From contig FR895418.1 of NCBI GenBank assembly GCA_000435595.1, forward strand, positions 4,936 to 68,935: 64,000 nt of DNA. Direction: 5' to 3'. Position numbers and translations under genes: made by a program. The notes beneath the pieces were generated by a model. The model was not told the DNA's origin. It saw nothing but the letters and a program-made list of their open reading frames with translations, and searched no databases. How positions within the stretch are numbered: the first letter of the stretch is position 1; each line of letters begins with the position of its first letter. This DNA is from Firmicutes bacterium CAG:882. GTDB taxonomy: Bacteria > Bacillota > Clostridia > Lachnospirales > Lachnospiraceae. Positions 44,502-53,949 of the stretch are shown here, one piece after another.

Positions 44502-45458
44502 TTAACGCTCCCCCATTCTGATTCTCGGATCGACGATACCGTAGCTGATATCCACAACGATTCCGGCAACAAGACCTATCAATGTGTAAAATACTGTGAG
44601 CAGCATAAAGAAGTTATAATCTCTTCCGTTGATGGAGTTAAGGAAGAGCTGTCCAACACCCGGAACACCGAAAATCTGCTCAATGATAAGAGAACCGCTC
44701 ATGATTCCGACGAACTCACCGAGAATCATCGGGAATATAGGTACCATGGAGTTACGAAGTGCGTGACGCACGGTAGCCTGTGAACGTGTAAGTCCCTTAG
44801 TTCTTGCAAGGAGCATAAAGTCGCTTGTAAGTACCTCGGAGAGCTCAGCTCTTGTGTACCTTGCAAAGCCTGCGATACTACCAAAGCTCAGTGAGAGGAT
44901 TGCCGGAACCGCCGACTTAAGCATTGCCGGTGAGAACCAGTCCGTACCTGCCTTCAACTGAAGTGGGAAGAGCTTTAACTTAAAGCATAAAATATACTGA
45001 ATAAGGAAAGCATATACAAAGCTTGGCACTGAGATAAATACCATTACGAGTGTCGAAATGGTGTAATCCTGCCACTTATTCTTCTTGAGAGCCGCATATA
45101 TTCCAAGCAAAAGCCCGATAGGAATACTTAAAAGAATGGAGCAGATGTTAACCATAAGTGTTGCAGGAAGCTTAGATACGAACACGGTCCATACATCCTG
45201 CATGCGGTATAACGCCTCACTCATACCCCAGTCTCCTCCGAGAATACTTCTCTTGAGGAATATGCCATACTGCACCAGAATAGGCTTGTTGTAACCCATC
45301 ATCTCACGTCTCTGTGCAACGAGTGCCGCATCCTTGCCGAACTGCTCGGCATCAATGTTAGGCAGCATCTTGATAAGAACAAAGCTGATTGTCATGATTG
45401 TGAAGAGCACAAAAAACATGAGTGCAATACGCTTTATTACATACTTTACCATATACAT
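44502..45458 (-). CDS. oppB: Oligopeptide ABC transporter permease OppB
   Basis: Permease of 318 residues, standard size. N-terminal MVKYVIKRIALMFFVLFTIMTISF, EAA motif LLARTKGLTRSQATVRHALRNS, and C-terminal VDISYGIVDPRIRMGER. It follows oppA after a 243-nt gap with a terminator, so the binding protein is expressed at a higher level. Confidence 0.96.
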   Translation of the reverse strand: MYMVKYVIKRIALMFFVLFTIMTISFVLIKMLPNIDAEQFGKDAALVAQRREMMGYNKPILVQYGIFLKRSILGGDWGMSEALYRMQDVWTVFVSKLPATLMVNICSILLSIPIGLLLGIYAALKKNKWQDYTISTLVMVFISVPSFVYAFLIQYILCFKLKLFPLQLKAGTDWFSPAMLKSAVPAILSLSFGSIAGFARYTRAELSEVLTSDFMLLARTKGLTRSQATVRHALRNSMVPIFPMILGEFVGIMSGSLIIEQIFGVPGVGQLFLNSINGRDYNFFMLLTVFYTLIGLVAGIVVDISYGIVDPRIRMGER

Positions 45459-45609
45459 AAAAAATTCAACCTCCGTATTTTATTTGTATTCATGCAGCTT
45501 TCTTAAATCGGAAACCGCTTATATGATGTCCAATACATTCATGTTTATAAAAGCGGGATTTACAAAAGCTGTACAAACGCAAAAAGCGATGAAAAATACT
45601 TAGATAATA

Positions 45610-45646
45610 AAAATCCTTCAAAGGGGGCAGTTACCCGCCCCCCTTG
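45610..45646 (-). terminator. Terminator between oppA and oppB
   Basis: AAGGGGGGCGGG pairs with (C)CTGCCCCCTT and is followed by TTTTTATTAT. It is 56 nt downstream of oppA; readthrough would feed oppBCDF. Confidence 0.85.
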
Positions 45647-45701
45647 ACCGGATTTAATATTGATTGCTTTTTTTCCCAATAATCAATCAGTATTGCAAAA
45701 C

Positions 45702-48233
45702 TTAGTTGTAGTTAAGCTGTCCGCCCTGTGATGCAACAAAATCAGTCCACTCAGCATCACTGTAATCGTAAGTTAAGTACTTGAAATCACCATGGCGGCC
45801 AACACCGTAAATATACTCCTCTGTGTAGAATTCAACCTGCATACTCTTAAGAGCTGCCGTAGAATTGTCAATCATAGGAATCATCTCGTATGTCTCAAGA
45901 ACTGCACCCTCAAGTGCACAGAGAACTAAGTATCTCTCCTCCTGATTATCATCAGAAGTTCCAGCTCTGAATGTACTTGTTGTTCCATCTGCTGCTTTTA
46001 CGGTGATTTCCTCACCCATAATAGCCTCGTTCCACTCCAATACTGAAGCAGTGTACTCAACACCGTTAAGCTCAACTGTGAGCATCTCAGATGATGTATC
46101 CCAGCATCTGTTGTAACGATAATCCTCTGATGTATATGCCTCCATGAGGTTATATGGATCAAGTGCCGAACCATTCCAGCCTACACCGAAGAGCATATCA
46201 ACCTGATTAGCTCTAAGAGCATTACCGAAGCCGTTGCCAAGTGTATCATCCATTGTGAACTCTAACTTGCCCTCAAGCTTTGTTCCGACAACTGCCTCTG
46301 TGTAGCAGTTAACAAGGAACTCATAACCCTTTGTGTAGAAGTTAGTTGTGCTGTTAGGAAGACCGATCTTAATCTGAACCTTATCTCCCTCTTTCATTAA
46401 GCCCTGAGCGACAGCAATATCATAAGCCTCATCAAACTTCTCCTGTGCAAGTGCAAGGTTGTAGCCTGTGATGCTCTCGATAGCGTCATCCATTGTCTCG
46501 TACATCTTGCCTGAACCTACTTCATCTGATAAGCCCCAGAAGTCTACGAGAACCTTCTTGGCAGCCTCGCCTGAACGGTAGGACTCACCTGTCTCAGGGT
46601 TAGCAATGATGAGATCTGAGTAAAGGCTGAATGCAGCGTTGTTGGTAGGAGCTGTTGCAAGTGCGAATGACTTTCTGTCAAGTGCATAGCAAAGTGCCTG
46701 TCTGAACTCCTTAACTGTAAGAATTGTCTTATTGTAGCCTGCACCGAGGTTAGCCTGCTCTGCCTCGAGAGCTGACATTGTCGGGTTAAGTGCAATGTAG
46801 AATGTTGATGGAGCTGATGTGTAGTATGTGTAGTCGCTTGACTGATATGTCTCCATATCGTCTGCTGTAAGACCATAAGTATCAAGCTCACCGTTTAAGA
46901 ACATCTCAAGTCTTGTAGCTGCCTCAGGAACACAATCACACTGGATTGTAGTTGTCTGATAGAAGCCGTCCTTAACATCATGATGTAAATCATTTCTCTC
47001 AAGTACGAACTGCTTATCAGCCTGGAAGGAAGTAAGCTTGTATGGACCGTAAGAGATTGTTGTCTCTGCGGATGTGCAGTATGAGTTCTGGTATACACCG
47101 TCAACCACTGACTCACATGACTTGTAGAGATCCTCGTTTACGAGCCATGAGCTTGTTAAGGAATAAAGAAGGTAGAAACCGCTTAACTCCTTCTCAAGCA
47201 CAAGTACGAGCTCAGTATCTGAAGGTGCGAGAACACCTACAGTAGACATATCTGTCTCTGGGTAAGATGTTCCGTAGTAACAGAACTCCTGCCACTCCTG
47301 CTTAGTTGCATAATCACCAGCCTGTGCCTGATACTCTGCAGTGTCAGCAGCTCCATGAAGGTGTGCAATGATTGTGCTCAGCATAGCGGCTGTATCGACA
47401 TTAGCCGGTATCCAGCCATCCTCGTTTGCAAGAGCCTTAAGAGCCTCATAAAGGTCTGTTCCATCTGCATCCTTAAATGCATCAGGATCAGAAGCATACT
47501 GATCATCAAGAACAGCTCCCCACGCTGCACCATCACTAAGGCTGAATGCAACATCATGACCATCAACGATGAATGTACCATTCTCATCTGTCTCTGCTGT
47601 ATCCATATCAAAATATTCTGTGCCAACCTGTGTGTCATAAGCGTGCTGTCCCTGATAAAGATATCCCTTAGCACCTACAACTGCCATGCTGCCCTTGTAT
47701 AACATATCTGCACGATAGTTCTTGGCAACAGGATTAAGTAATAACTCTGCTGATGTTACGAAATCCTGAGCTGTGATAGGAGTTCCGTCCTCCCAGCAAA
47801 GGTCGTCACGAAGAGTAATCTTCCATGCTCTGTTAACATCACCCTCCTCAAGTCCGAACTGTCCGACATAATCAGCTGTAACATCCTCAGGATCGCTCAC
47901 TGCCATAGCAGGAACCATCTTGTAGCCGTCCATTGTGTCATTGTAATCGAACTCATAGAAGCCCTCTGTGATGTAGTTGAGAATATCTGTATCAATCTCT
48001 GTCTGATACGTGTGCATATTCCAGTTGGTCGGGAAATCAACGAGCGCATAGTTGTATGTATATGTTGCGCCGTCTGCCACAGGGGCATTAGTTGTTCCCT
48101 CGTCTGTTGTTCCTTCAGCAGTAGTGCCTGCTGTTGTTGTCTCATTGCTGTCAGACTTGTTACATGCTGCAAGTGAGAATACCATTGCGGCAGAAAGAGT
48201 AACGGCAAGGACACGCTTAGAAAACTTTCTCAT
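45702..48233 (-). CDS. oppA: Enlarged oligopeptide-binding lipoprotein OppA
   Basis: Extracellular solute-binding protein family 5, 843 residues (typical 540-600). Signal peptide with lipobox MVFSLAAC (Cys24), a Thr/Glu-rich linker, and the SBP_bac_5 signature region DWKITLRDDLCWEDGTPITAQDFV; a mid-region (about 205-330) and the C-terminal part (about 690-800) look longer than usual. Binds peptides and delivers them to OppBC. RBS CAAGGAGG precedes ATG. Confidence 0.94.
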   Translation of the reverse strand: MRKFSKRVLAVTLSAAMVFSLAACNKSDSNETTTAGTTAEGTTDEGTTNAPVADGATYTYNYALVDFPTNWNMHTYQTEIDTDILNYITEGFYEFDYNDTMDGYKMVPAMAVSDPEDVTADYVGQFGLEEGDVNRAWKITLRDDLCWEDGTPITAQDFVTSAELLLNPVAKNYRADMLYKGSMAVVGAKGYLYQGQHAYDTQVGTEYFDMDTAETDENGTFIVDGHDVAFSLSDGAAWGAVLDDQYASDPDAFKDADGTDLYEALKALANEDGWIPANVDTAAMLSTIIAHLHGAADTAEYQAQAGDYATKQEWQEFCYYGTSYPETDMSTVGVLAPSDTELVLVLEKELSGFYLLYSLTSSWLVNEDLYKSCESVVDGVYQNSYCTSAETTISYGPYKLTSFQADKQFVLERNDLHHDVKDGFYQTTTIQCDCVPEAATRLEMFLNGELDTYGLTADDMETYQSSDYTYYTSAPSTFYIALNPTMSALEAEQANLGAGYNKTILTVKEFRQALCYALDRKSFALATAPTNNAAFSLYSDLIIANPETGESYRSGEAAKKVLVDFWGLSDEVGSGKMYETMDDAIESITGYNLALAQEKFDEAYDIAVAQGLMKEGDKVQIKIGLPNSTTNFYTKGYEFLVNCYTEAVVGTKLEGKLEFTMDDTLGNGFGNALRANQVDMLFGVGWNGSALDPYNLMEAYTSEDYRYNRCWDTSSEMLTVELNGVEYTASVLEWNEAIMGEEITVKAADGTTSTFRAGTSDDNQEERYLVLCALEGAVLETYEMIPMIDNSTAALKSMQVEFYTEEYIYGVGRHGDFKYLTYDYSDAEWTDFVASQGGQLNYN

Positions 48234-48298
48234 AAAAAAATCCTCCTTGTTATATTTTAACGCATCGTTACTTTACCAAATTAAAACATTGCTGTATT

Positions 48299-48332
48299 TA
48301 AGAAAAAGGAATGAGACAGACCCACTCCTTTA
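48299..48332 (-). terminator. Terminator downstream of the methyltransferase gene
   Basis: AAAGGAGTG pairs imperfectly with CATTCCTTT and is followed by TTCTT on the minus strand, between the methyltransferase stop and oppA. Confidence 0.7.
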
Positions 48333-48478
48333 TGTTCAGAAAAACAAGCAAATATTATGTTAAATAACTCCGCATTAATAACGTAATAAGAATATATTCT
48401 ATTCGCACGAATGTCAAGCTATTTTTCTTATTTTTGACTGGAAAATGATGTTTTTTATCCTGTTTTAGATCCATAGTA

Positions 48479-49864
48479 CTAATGTTTTTTAACTATAAGT
48501 GCTACAACCTCCGTGTTGGCGGTTCCGGGGAACATATCCACGGCAACTGCTTTCTCCATGTAGTAGCCGTTCTCGTTGAACACCTCCATGTCACGCACGA
48601 GGCTTGTAGGCTTGCAGGACACATACACAATCCTCTCCACTCCGTAAGCAATAAGCTTCGGCAGTGCCTTAGGATGTATTCCGTCCCGTGGCGGATCAAG
48701 TATAAGAAGGTCAGGCTTTTCCTCAATCTCATCAATCACCTTGAGTACATCCCCCGCAAGGAAGTCGCAGTTGGTAAGCCCGTTAAGCTCTGCATTCTCC
48801 CCGGCCGCCTCCACAGCCTCACGTACAATCTCAACACCCACAACATGCTTTGCAACCGCTGCCGCAAGCTGTGCTATGGTTCCCGTTCCGCTGTATAAGT
48901 CGAACACAATCTTATCCTTCGTATCTCCTATATAGCTTCTCACGGTATCATACAGCACCTCCGCGCCGAGCGAGTTGGTCTGAAAAAATGAAAACGGAGT
49001 AATCTTAAACTTAAGTCCGAGAAGCTCTTCATAAAAGAAATCCTGTCCGTAGAGAATATCTGTCCTGTCATTGCACACCGCATCGGCAAGACTGTCATTA
49101 ACGGTATGAAGTACTCCTGCTATCTTTCCCTTAAGCTGCCCGGTCGCCCCAAGTCCCGTGATAAGTGTTTCAAACCCGGCAAGCACACCGTGTTCAAGCT
49201 CCGCATCCATCTGCGAAGTGGTAACAAGGTCGACGATAATCTCCTGTGTCTTTACGGCTTTCCGTACAAGAAGATGTCTCAAATATCCTTCATGCTGAAG
49301 CTTCTTATAAAAAGGTGTTTTACAAATTGTAAAATAATCAAGCACCACCGAGAGAATCTTTCTGAAATCGGCATCCATGATTCTGCATCCGTCGACGGTC
49401 ACGATATCATGAAAACTTCCGCGCTTGTGCATTCCGAGGCTTAACGGTCCATCCTTAACCTCATCGCCGAAGGAGAACTCCATCTTGTTACGGTACTCCT
49501 CAACGGCAGGACTTCCCTTGATTCCCTCGAACGTGTAATCACCGCCAACAGGTGCAAGAAGCTTTTCAATCTGTTCCCTTTTTATATTAAGCTGTTCCTC
49601 ATATCTGACAGGCTGATACACACAGCCGCCGCATCTGCCGAAATGGCGGCATCTTATGCTCTCATCGACAATAGTCGACTCCCGTATGACCGCATCGGCA
49701 TGGCCTTCCGCACGGCCGTTTCTGACCTTATCAATTCTTATATCAAGCACCTGCCCCGGTATAGCGTTCTTAACGGTCACTATGTCGTCACCGCACACGG
49801 CTTTTCCCTTATTAGGGAAGGCTACCGAAACCACTTTTCCTTCAATGTGCTCTCCTTTTTTCAT
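48479..49864 (-). CDS. 23S rRNA/tRNA (uracil-5-)-methyltransferase, RlmD/RumA-type
   Basis: 461 residues with N-terminal TRAM domain (KKGEHIEGKVVSVAFPNKGKAV), a [4Fe-4S] cluster CRHFGRCGGC followed by the distant fourth Cys, SAM-binding VFDLYSGTGTIAQLAA and catalytic Cys in VYVSCKPTSLVRD; typical of RlmCD or TrmA. Ends YVSCKPTS... VEVVALIVKKH. Start ATG after AGGAGGCTTAAGGTATTC; the longer ORF would overlap the next gene upstream. Target uridine cannot be told. Confidence 0.93.
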   Translation of the reverse strand: MKKGEHIEGKVVSVAFPNKGKAVCGDDIVTVKNAIPGQVLDIRIDKVRNGRAEGHADAVIRESTIVDESIRCRHFGRCGGCVYQPVRYEEQLNIKREQIEKLLAPVGGDYTFEGIKGSPAVEEYRNKMEFSFGDEVKDGPLSLGMHKRGSFHDIVTVDGCRIMDADFRKILSVVLDYFTICKTPFYKKLQHEGYLRHLLVRKAVKTQEIIVDLVTTSQMDAELEHGVLAGFETLITGLGATGQLKGKIAGVLHTVNDSLADAVCNDRTDILYGQDFFYEELLGLKFKITPFSFFQTNSLGAEVLYDTVRSYIGDTKDKIVFDLYSGTGTIAQLAAAVAKHVVGVEIVREAVEAAGENAELNGLTNCDFLAGDVLKVIDEIEEKPDLLILDPPRDGIHPKALPKLIAYGVERIVYVSCKPTSLVRDMEVFNENGYYMEKAVAVDMFPGTANTEVVALIVKKH

Positions 49865-49880
49865 GAATACCTTAAGCCTC

Positions 49881-50303
49881 CTATTTCTTATTTCCGCCAA
49901 AAAGTGCTCTCGCAAGCAGCCCCACTCCTCCGAATATAAGAACAAGGTACAAAATCCACTCATACAGTGTTATTCTTGGAAGTCTTATAGTCGTTGATGC
50001 AATAACCGACACAATTATTATCAATATTCCAAGTGCCGTCACAAGCTTAGCACCGATTGAATGCGGCTTTACAAAAAGCCACACAATTCCTATTATGAAC
50101 GGTATAATAACCAGTCCCGAATTCAGATGCGCTCCAAACAGTCTTATTGAGCCGGAAAAAAATGCTGTCTGCACCTCTGCCTTGTTGGTAAACAGAAAAA
50201 GTCCTACAACCAGCATTGCCAGCCCTGCCAAAAATTCAAGTAACTCATTGCGTTCTTTTTTCACTTCTTTAATTCGCTCCTTTTCGTATGTATCGTCACA
50301 CAA
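49881..50303 (-). CDS. Small four-helix membrane protein, unknown function
   Basis: 140 residues; a charged N-terminal (KERIKEVKKERNELL) then four helices (about 25-41, 62-78, 85-105, 113-132). No recognised motif; I do not know the family. Lies between the methyltransferase and the acidic-tail protein. Confidence 0.65.
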   Translation of the reverse strand: MCDDTYEKERIKEVKKERNELLEFLAGLAMLVVGLFLFTNKAEVQTAFFSGSIRLFGAHLNSGLVIIPFIIGIVWLFVKPHSIGAKLVTALGILIIIVSVIASTTIRLPRITLYEWILYLVLIFGGVGLLARALFGGNKK

Positions 50304-50334
50304 AACAATAGGAGGGCAGTCACTCCCTCCTATT
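50301..50334 (-). terminator. Terminator after the acidic-tail protein gene
   Basis: AATAGGAGGG pairs with CCCTCCTATT, followed by GTTTTG on the minus strand. It begins just upstream of the start of the next gene. Confidence 0.85.
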
Positions 50335-50374
50335 TCAATTCATTCATATTATTCCGATGTCCCGGATAATGATA

Positions 50375-50686
50375 TTACTTATCCTCAGGCTCTTCCTTCT
50401 CCTCCTCGAAGAAATCATCCTCGAAGTTATCATCATCGTCAAAGTCGTCATCGTCATCAAGATCTTCGTCCTCAAAATCCTCAAGATAGTCAGGTGTAAA
50501 ATATCTGTATACAGCGTATGCTATACCTGCTACTGCGGCCACGAATCCGACAATTGCAAGAATCCATACCAACGGATTGCACTTTTTCTTCTCTTCAACA
50601 ACAACCTGCTTCTTGCCAAGTAATTCCTTAAGGTCCTTTAAGTCCTTACCCTTAGCCTGTGCAAGTAATTCTTCCAGCTTATTCAT
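50375..50686 (-). CDS. Small single-helix protein with poly-Asp/Glu tail
   Basis: 103 residues: N-terminal lysine-rich helical part (LEELLAQAKGKDLKDLKELL), one membrane helix (about 42-61), and a tail in which about 32 of the last 45 residues are Asp or Glu. I cannot assign a family or function; acidic tails often bind divalent cations or basic partners. RBS AAAGGAAGTA. Confidence 0.72.
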   Translation of the reverse strand: MNKLEELLAQAKGKDLKDLKELLGKKQVVVEEKKKCNPLVWILAIVGFVAAVAGIAYAVYRYFTPDYLEDFEDEDLDDDDDFDDDDNFEDDFFEEEKEEPEDK

Positions 50687-50767
50687 AATACATACTTCCT
50701 TTCTGTTGATAGTATTAACATCAGTTGTAAACTTAAATATAATTTTAGCATATTATATGAAAAATAT

Positions 50768-53017
50768 CTAGCCTATTTTTACCAGTTTTGCAAAAGAGGC
50801 AAACATTTTTTTTACTCCCGCCGTGTCGAACTGCACCGTGACCTCAAAATCCCTGCCGCCGTAAGCTATATTCGTCACCGTGCCCTCGCCGAACTTGACA
50901 TGGCGCACTCTGTCGCCCTTAGTATAGCCCAACTCATCCTCACTCGCCGCAACCTGAGGTGCCCCCTTCTTAACGGCAGACATCCGATCGGCAGGTCTGT
51001 TCCATGGCAGCCCTGCGCGCATCGCATTCTCCGCCAAGCGCACTGCCGCTTCGCTTGAAAATGACTGTGGTTTTCTTATTCCCTGTCCCGATTCAAGAAG
51101 AAGCTCCTTGGGAATCTCATTTATGAATCTCGACTGTTTACACAGCATCATCTCGCCGCGTATCATGCGCTGTTTTGCCATGCTGAGCACAAGTCTCTTC
51201 CGCGCTCTCGTGATGCCGACATAGCACAGCCTTCTCTCCTCCTCAAGGTCACTTTTATCATCCGACTGGATTGCCATATAGCTTGGAAAGGTTCCATCCT
51301 CCATACCTGCAAGGTACACGCACGGAAATTCGAGTCCTTTTGCGCTGTGCAGTGTCATAAGTGAGACAATATTATTATTCTCATCCATGTTATCAATGTC
51401 CGCCACCAGTGCAACCTCCTCTAGGAAACCCGAAAGAGTAGGCATATCCGCTGTTTCCTCGTAGGCTGCCGCCTTCGAGATAAGCTCGCTTATATTCTGC
51501 ATACGGTCGGCTATCTCATCAGGCTCGTCGTCATCCGCTAAGTACTCCTCATACTTAACGTCATTTATTATCTCCGAAATCAGCTCTTTTATCGAGAGCT
51601 CCCTCGACTTCGCGCGAAGCTCCGATATGAGCATACAGAAATTGTCAAGCTTCCCGGCAGCCGCCTTTGAAAGCGAAGGAATCTCGCTTCCTCTCGCCAC
51701 AGCCGCATACAAGCTTATGTCATTATCCTCAGCGAACACCGATGCCTTTTCAAGCGTGGTAAGACCGATTCCCCTCTTAGGCACATTGATTATTCTCCTT
51801 ACCGCAACCTCATCGCGCGCATTGTCTATCGTCTTTAAGTATGCCAGCACATCTTTAATCTCCTTGCGCGCATAGAAATTGACTGCACCGTATATTCTGT
51901 ACGGAACACCGAGCTCTATAAATTTTTCCTCAAGGCTTCTCGACTGTGCATTGGTTCTGTACAGTACCGCGTAATCGTTATATGCTCCACTCTCCGCAGC
52001 ATGCTCTTTTATATCGGAAACAATGCCATAAGCTTCCTCATACGCCGTATTGTATATGTTATATGCAATCTTATCTCCTGCGCCCTCATCCGTCCACAGA
52101 CTCTTAGCCTTTCGCTCACTGTTATTCTTAATTACCGCATTGGCTGCATCAAGAATATTCTGCGTTGAGCGGTAGTTCTGCTCAAGCTTTATCACAACCG
52201 CTTCCGGAAATACACTCTCAAAATTGAGAATATTTTTCACGTTCGCTCCTCTGAACTTATATATGGACTGGTCATCATCTCCGACAACACACAGATTTCT
52301 GAACCTTGATGCCAGAAGACTTATAAGCTTAAATTGAGCCGTATTAGTGTCCTGGTACTCATCAACCATTATATACCGAAAGCGTTCACTGTAATAATCA
52401 AGCACCTCAGGGCATGAGCCAAACAGTTCAACCGTCTTACATATTATGTCATCAAAATCAAGTGCATTGTTGCTCTTTAACTGCTTCTGATATTCCCGAT
52501 ATGCCTCTGCAATCTTCCTTTTGTGGTAATCACTGCCTGCCGCAAGCTCGAACTCATCAGGCGATATGAGTTCATCCTTGGCATTGCTTATCTGTGAAAG
52601 AACAGACCTGTCCTTGTAAAGCTTCGGGTCTAAATCGAGCTTCTTTAAGACCTGACGCATTATCGTCTTCTGGTCATCTGTATCATATATGGTAAATCCG
52701 TTTGCATACCCTATCCTTTCAATATACCTTCTAAGTATCCTTATGCATGCAGCATGAAATGTCATAATCCATGCTCCTCCGGCATCAATTCCGACCAGTC
52801 TGTCAACACGTTCCCTCATCTCGGCTGCAGCCTTGTTGGTGAATGTAATTGCAAGAATATTATATGGATTAACATCCTTCTCCTCAATAAGATATGCAAC
52901 TCTGTGTGTCAGCACCCTTGTCTTTCCCGAGCCGGCTCCCGCTAGCAGAAGCACAGGTCCATCCGTCGTGAGCACTCCCTGTCTTTGCTGTTCATTCAAT
53001 GTATCGTAAATACTCAT
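50768..53017 (-). CDS. pcrA: ATP-dependent DNA helicase PcrA/UvrD
   Basis: SF1A helicase of 749 residues with motifs Q (LNEQQRQGV), I (GAGSGKTR), Ia (TFTNKAAAEM), II (VDEYQDTN), III (VGDDDQSIYKFRGA), IV (LEQNYRST), V (LMTLHSAKGLEFP) and VI (EERRLCYVGITRARKRL). C-terminal KGDRVRHVKFGEGTV tail is typical of PcrA and contacts RNA polymerase. Start ATG after TTGGAGGATAC; longer ORF rejected. Confidence 0.96.
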   Translation of the reverse strand: MSIYDTLNEQQRQGVLTTDGPVLLLAGAGSGKTRVLTHRVAYLIEEKDVNPYNILAITFTNKAAAEMRERVDRLVGIDAGGAWIMTFHAACIRILRRYIERIGYANGFTIYDTDDQKTIMRQVLKKLDLDPKLYKDRSVLSQISNAKDELISPDEFELAAGSDYHKRKIAEAYREYQKQLKSNNALDFDDIICKTVELFGSCPEVLDYYSERFRYIMVDEYQDTNTAQFKLISLLASRFRNLCVVGDDDQSIYKFRGANVKNILNFESVFPEAVVIKLEQNYRSTQNILDAANAVIKNNSERKAKSLWTDEGAGDKIAYNIYNTAYEEAYGIVSDIKEHAAESGAYNDYAVLYRTNAQSRSLEEKFIELGVPYRIYGAVNFYARKEIKDVLAYLKTIDNARDEVAVRRIINVPKRGIGLTTLEKASVFAEDNDISLYAAVARGSEIPSLSKAAAGKLDNFCMLISELRAKSRELSIKELISEIINDVKYEEYLADDDEPDEIADRMQNISELISKAAAYEETADMPTLSGFLEEVALVADIDNMDENNNIVSLMTLHSAKGLEFPCVYLAGMEDGTFPSYMAIQSDDKSDLEEERRLCYVGITRARKRLVLSMAKQRMIRGEMMLCKQSRFINEIPKELLLESGQGIRKPQSFSSEAAVRLAENAMRAGLPWNRPADRMSAVKKGAPQVAASEDELGYTKGDRVRHVKFGEGTVTNIAYGGRDFEVTVQFDTAGVKKMFASFAKLVKIG

Positions 53018-53026
53018 GTATCCTCC

Positions 53027-53073
53027 AAAAAAGAAACGCCGCAAAACCGTAAGCCCGGTTATATGCGGCGCTT
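53027..53073 (-). terminator. Terminator between pspA and pcrA
   Basis: GCGCCGCA-AACCG pairs with CGGTT-TGCGGCGTTT and is followed by a six-T tract on the minus strand. The tract ends just before the pcrA ribosome site, so pcrA depends on read-through or a promoter inside this gap that I could not find. Confidence 0.88.
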
Positions 53074-53094
53074 CATTGAATACCAAATAATTAA

Positions 53095-53775
53095 TTAATT
53101 CTGACCAACCTTAGCCTTGAGAGCTGCAAGTTCATCATCAACCTCTGATGTTGTGTAAGCACCATACTTGCGCTCGAGATCGTTAACCTCATTAACACCG
53201 CTGTTATTGAGTTCAGCCATGGCATTGGCCTCATCGAGCTTACGGTTAACCTTAGCTTCGAGCTTATCAAACGCTGAAAGACTATCTGCAGCACCGTTCA
53301 CACTCGAACCAATCTTATTGATTGTCTCCTGTGTCTTTGCAACCGCAATCTTAGCCTTGAGGGCATCTCTTCTTGCGTCGAGCTGACTGATATCTGACAC
53401 AAGCTTATCATGCATCTGACGCATCTTAGCGGCATTATCGGCTGCCAGCTTATATGTCTCCTGAAGAGAAGCCTGCTTAACAACAAGATCCTTCTTCTTC
53501 ATGAGGAACTTCTTAGCATCCTCGTCGTTGCCTGCAAGAACAGCCTTCTCGGCATAAGCCTGCATCTTGGCAATCTCCTCGGTGCACTCATCTAACTGTC
53601 TCTTTGTCTTCGTCTCCTCTGCCATAACGGAAGCCGTCTCCTGCTTAACCTTGGCAAGGTCGCTCTCTAAATTGCGGAGATACTGGTCAATCATCTTCTC
53701 CGGATCCTCAGCCTTATCAAGAAGTGCATTGATGTTAGCCGCCATAATGTCCTTAAATCTTGAAATAATACCCAT
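53095..53775 (-). CDS. pspA: PspA/IM30 (phage-shock) family protein
   Basis: Membrane-stress protein forming ESCRT-III-like rods. 226 residues, alpha-helical coiled coil, beginning MGIISRFKDIMAANINALLDKAEDPEKMIDQYLRNL with the amphipathic helix and the conserved DPE motif. Downstream hairpin ends the transcript. Confidence 0.94.
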   Translation of the reverse strand: MGIISRFKDIMAANINALLDKAEDPEKMIDQYLRNLESDLAKVKQETASVMAEETKTKRQLDECTEEIAKMQAYAEKAVLAGNDEDAKKFLMKKKDLVVKQASLQETYKLAADNAAKMRQMHDKLVSDISQLDARRDALKAKIAVAKTQETINKIGSSVNGAADSLSAFDKLEAKVNRKLDEANAMAELNNSGVNEVNDLERKYGAYTTSEVDDELAALKAKVGQN

Positions 53776-53949
53776 TTTTATTCCTCCCAGACTATATATT
53801 GAATATATAAATTCATACTATCACAAAACTCTCCAAAAGTCACTATATTTATTGTGGCAGTTTGACATCTTTTTCTTGTTTTATCAGCATATTTGTTTTA
53901 TAATGTATCTAGACTTAAAAACTACGTCATACAGAAAAGAGGTCACGAC

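Noticed and set aside
49864..49963. Longer N-terminus of the uracil methyltransferase
   Set aside because: Would overlap the neighbouring membrane-protein gene and lacks a ribosome site; the ATG at 49864 has AGGAGG and begins the TRAM domain.
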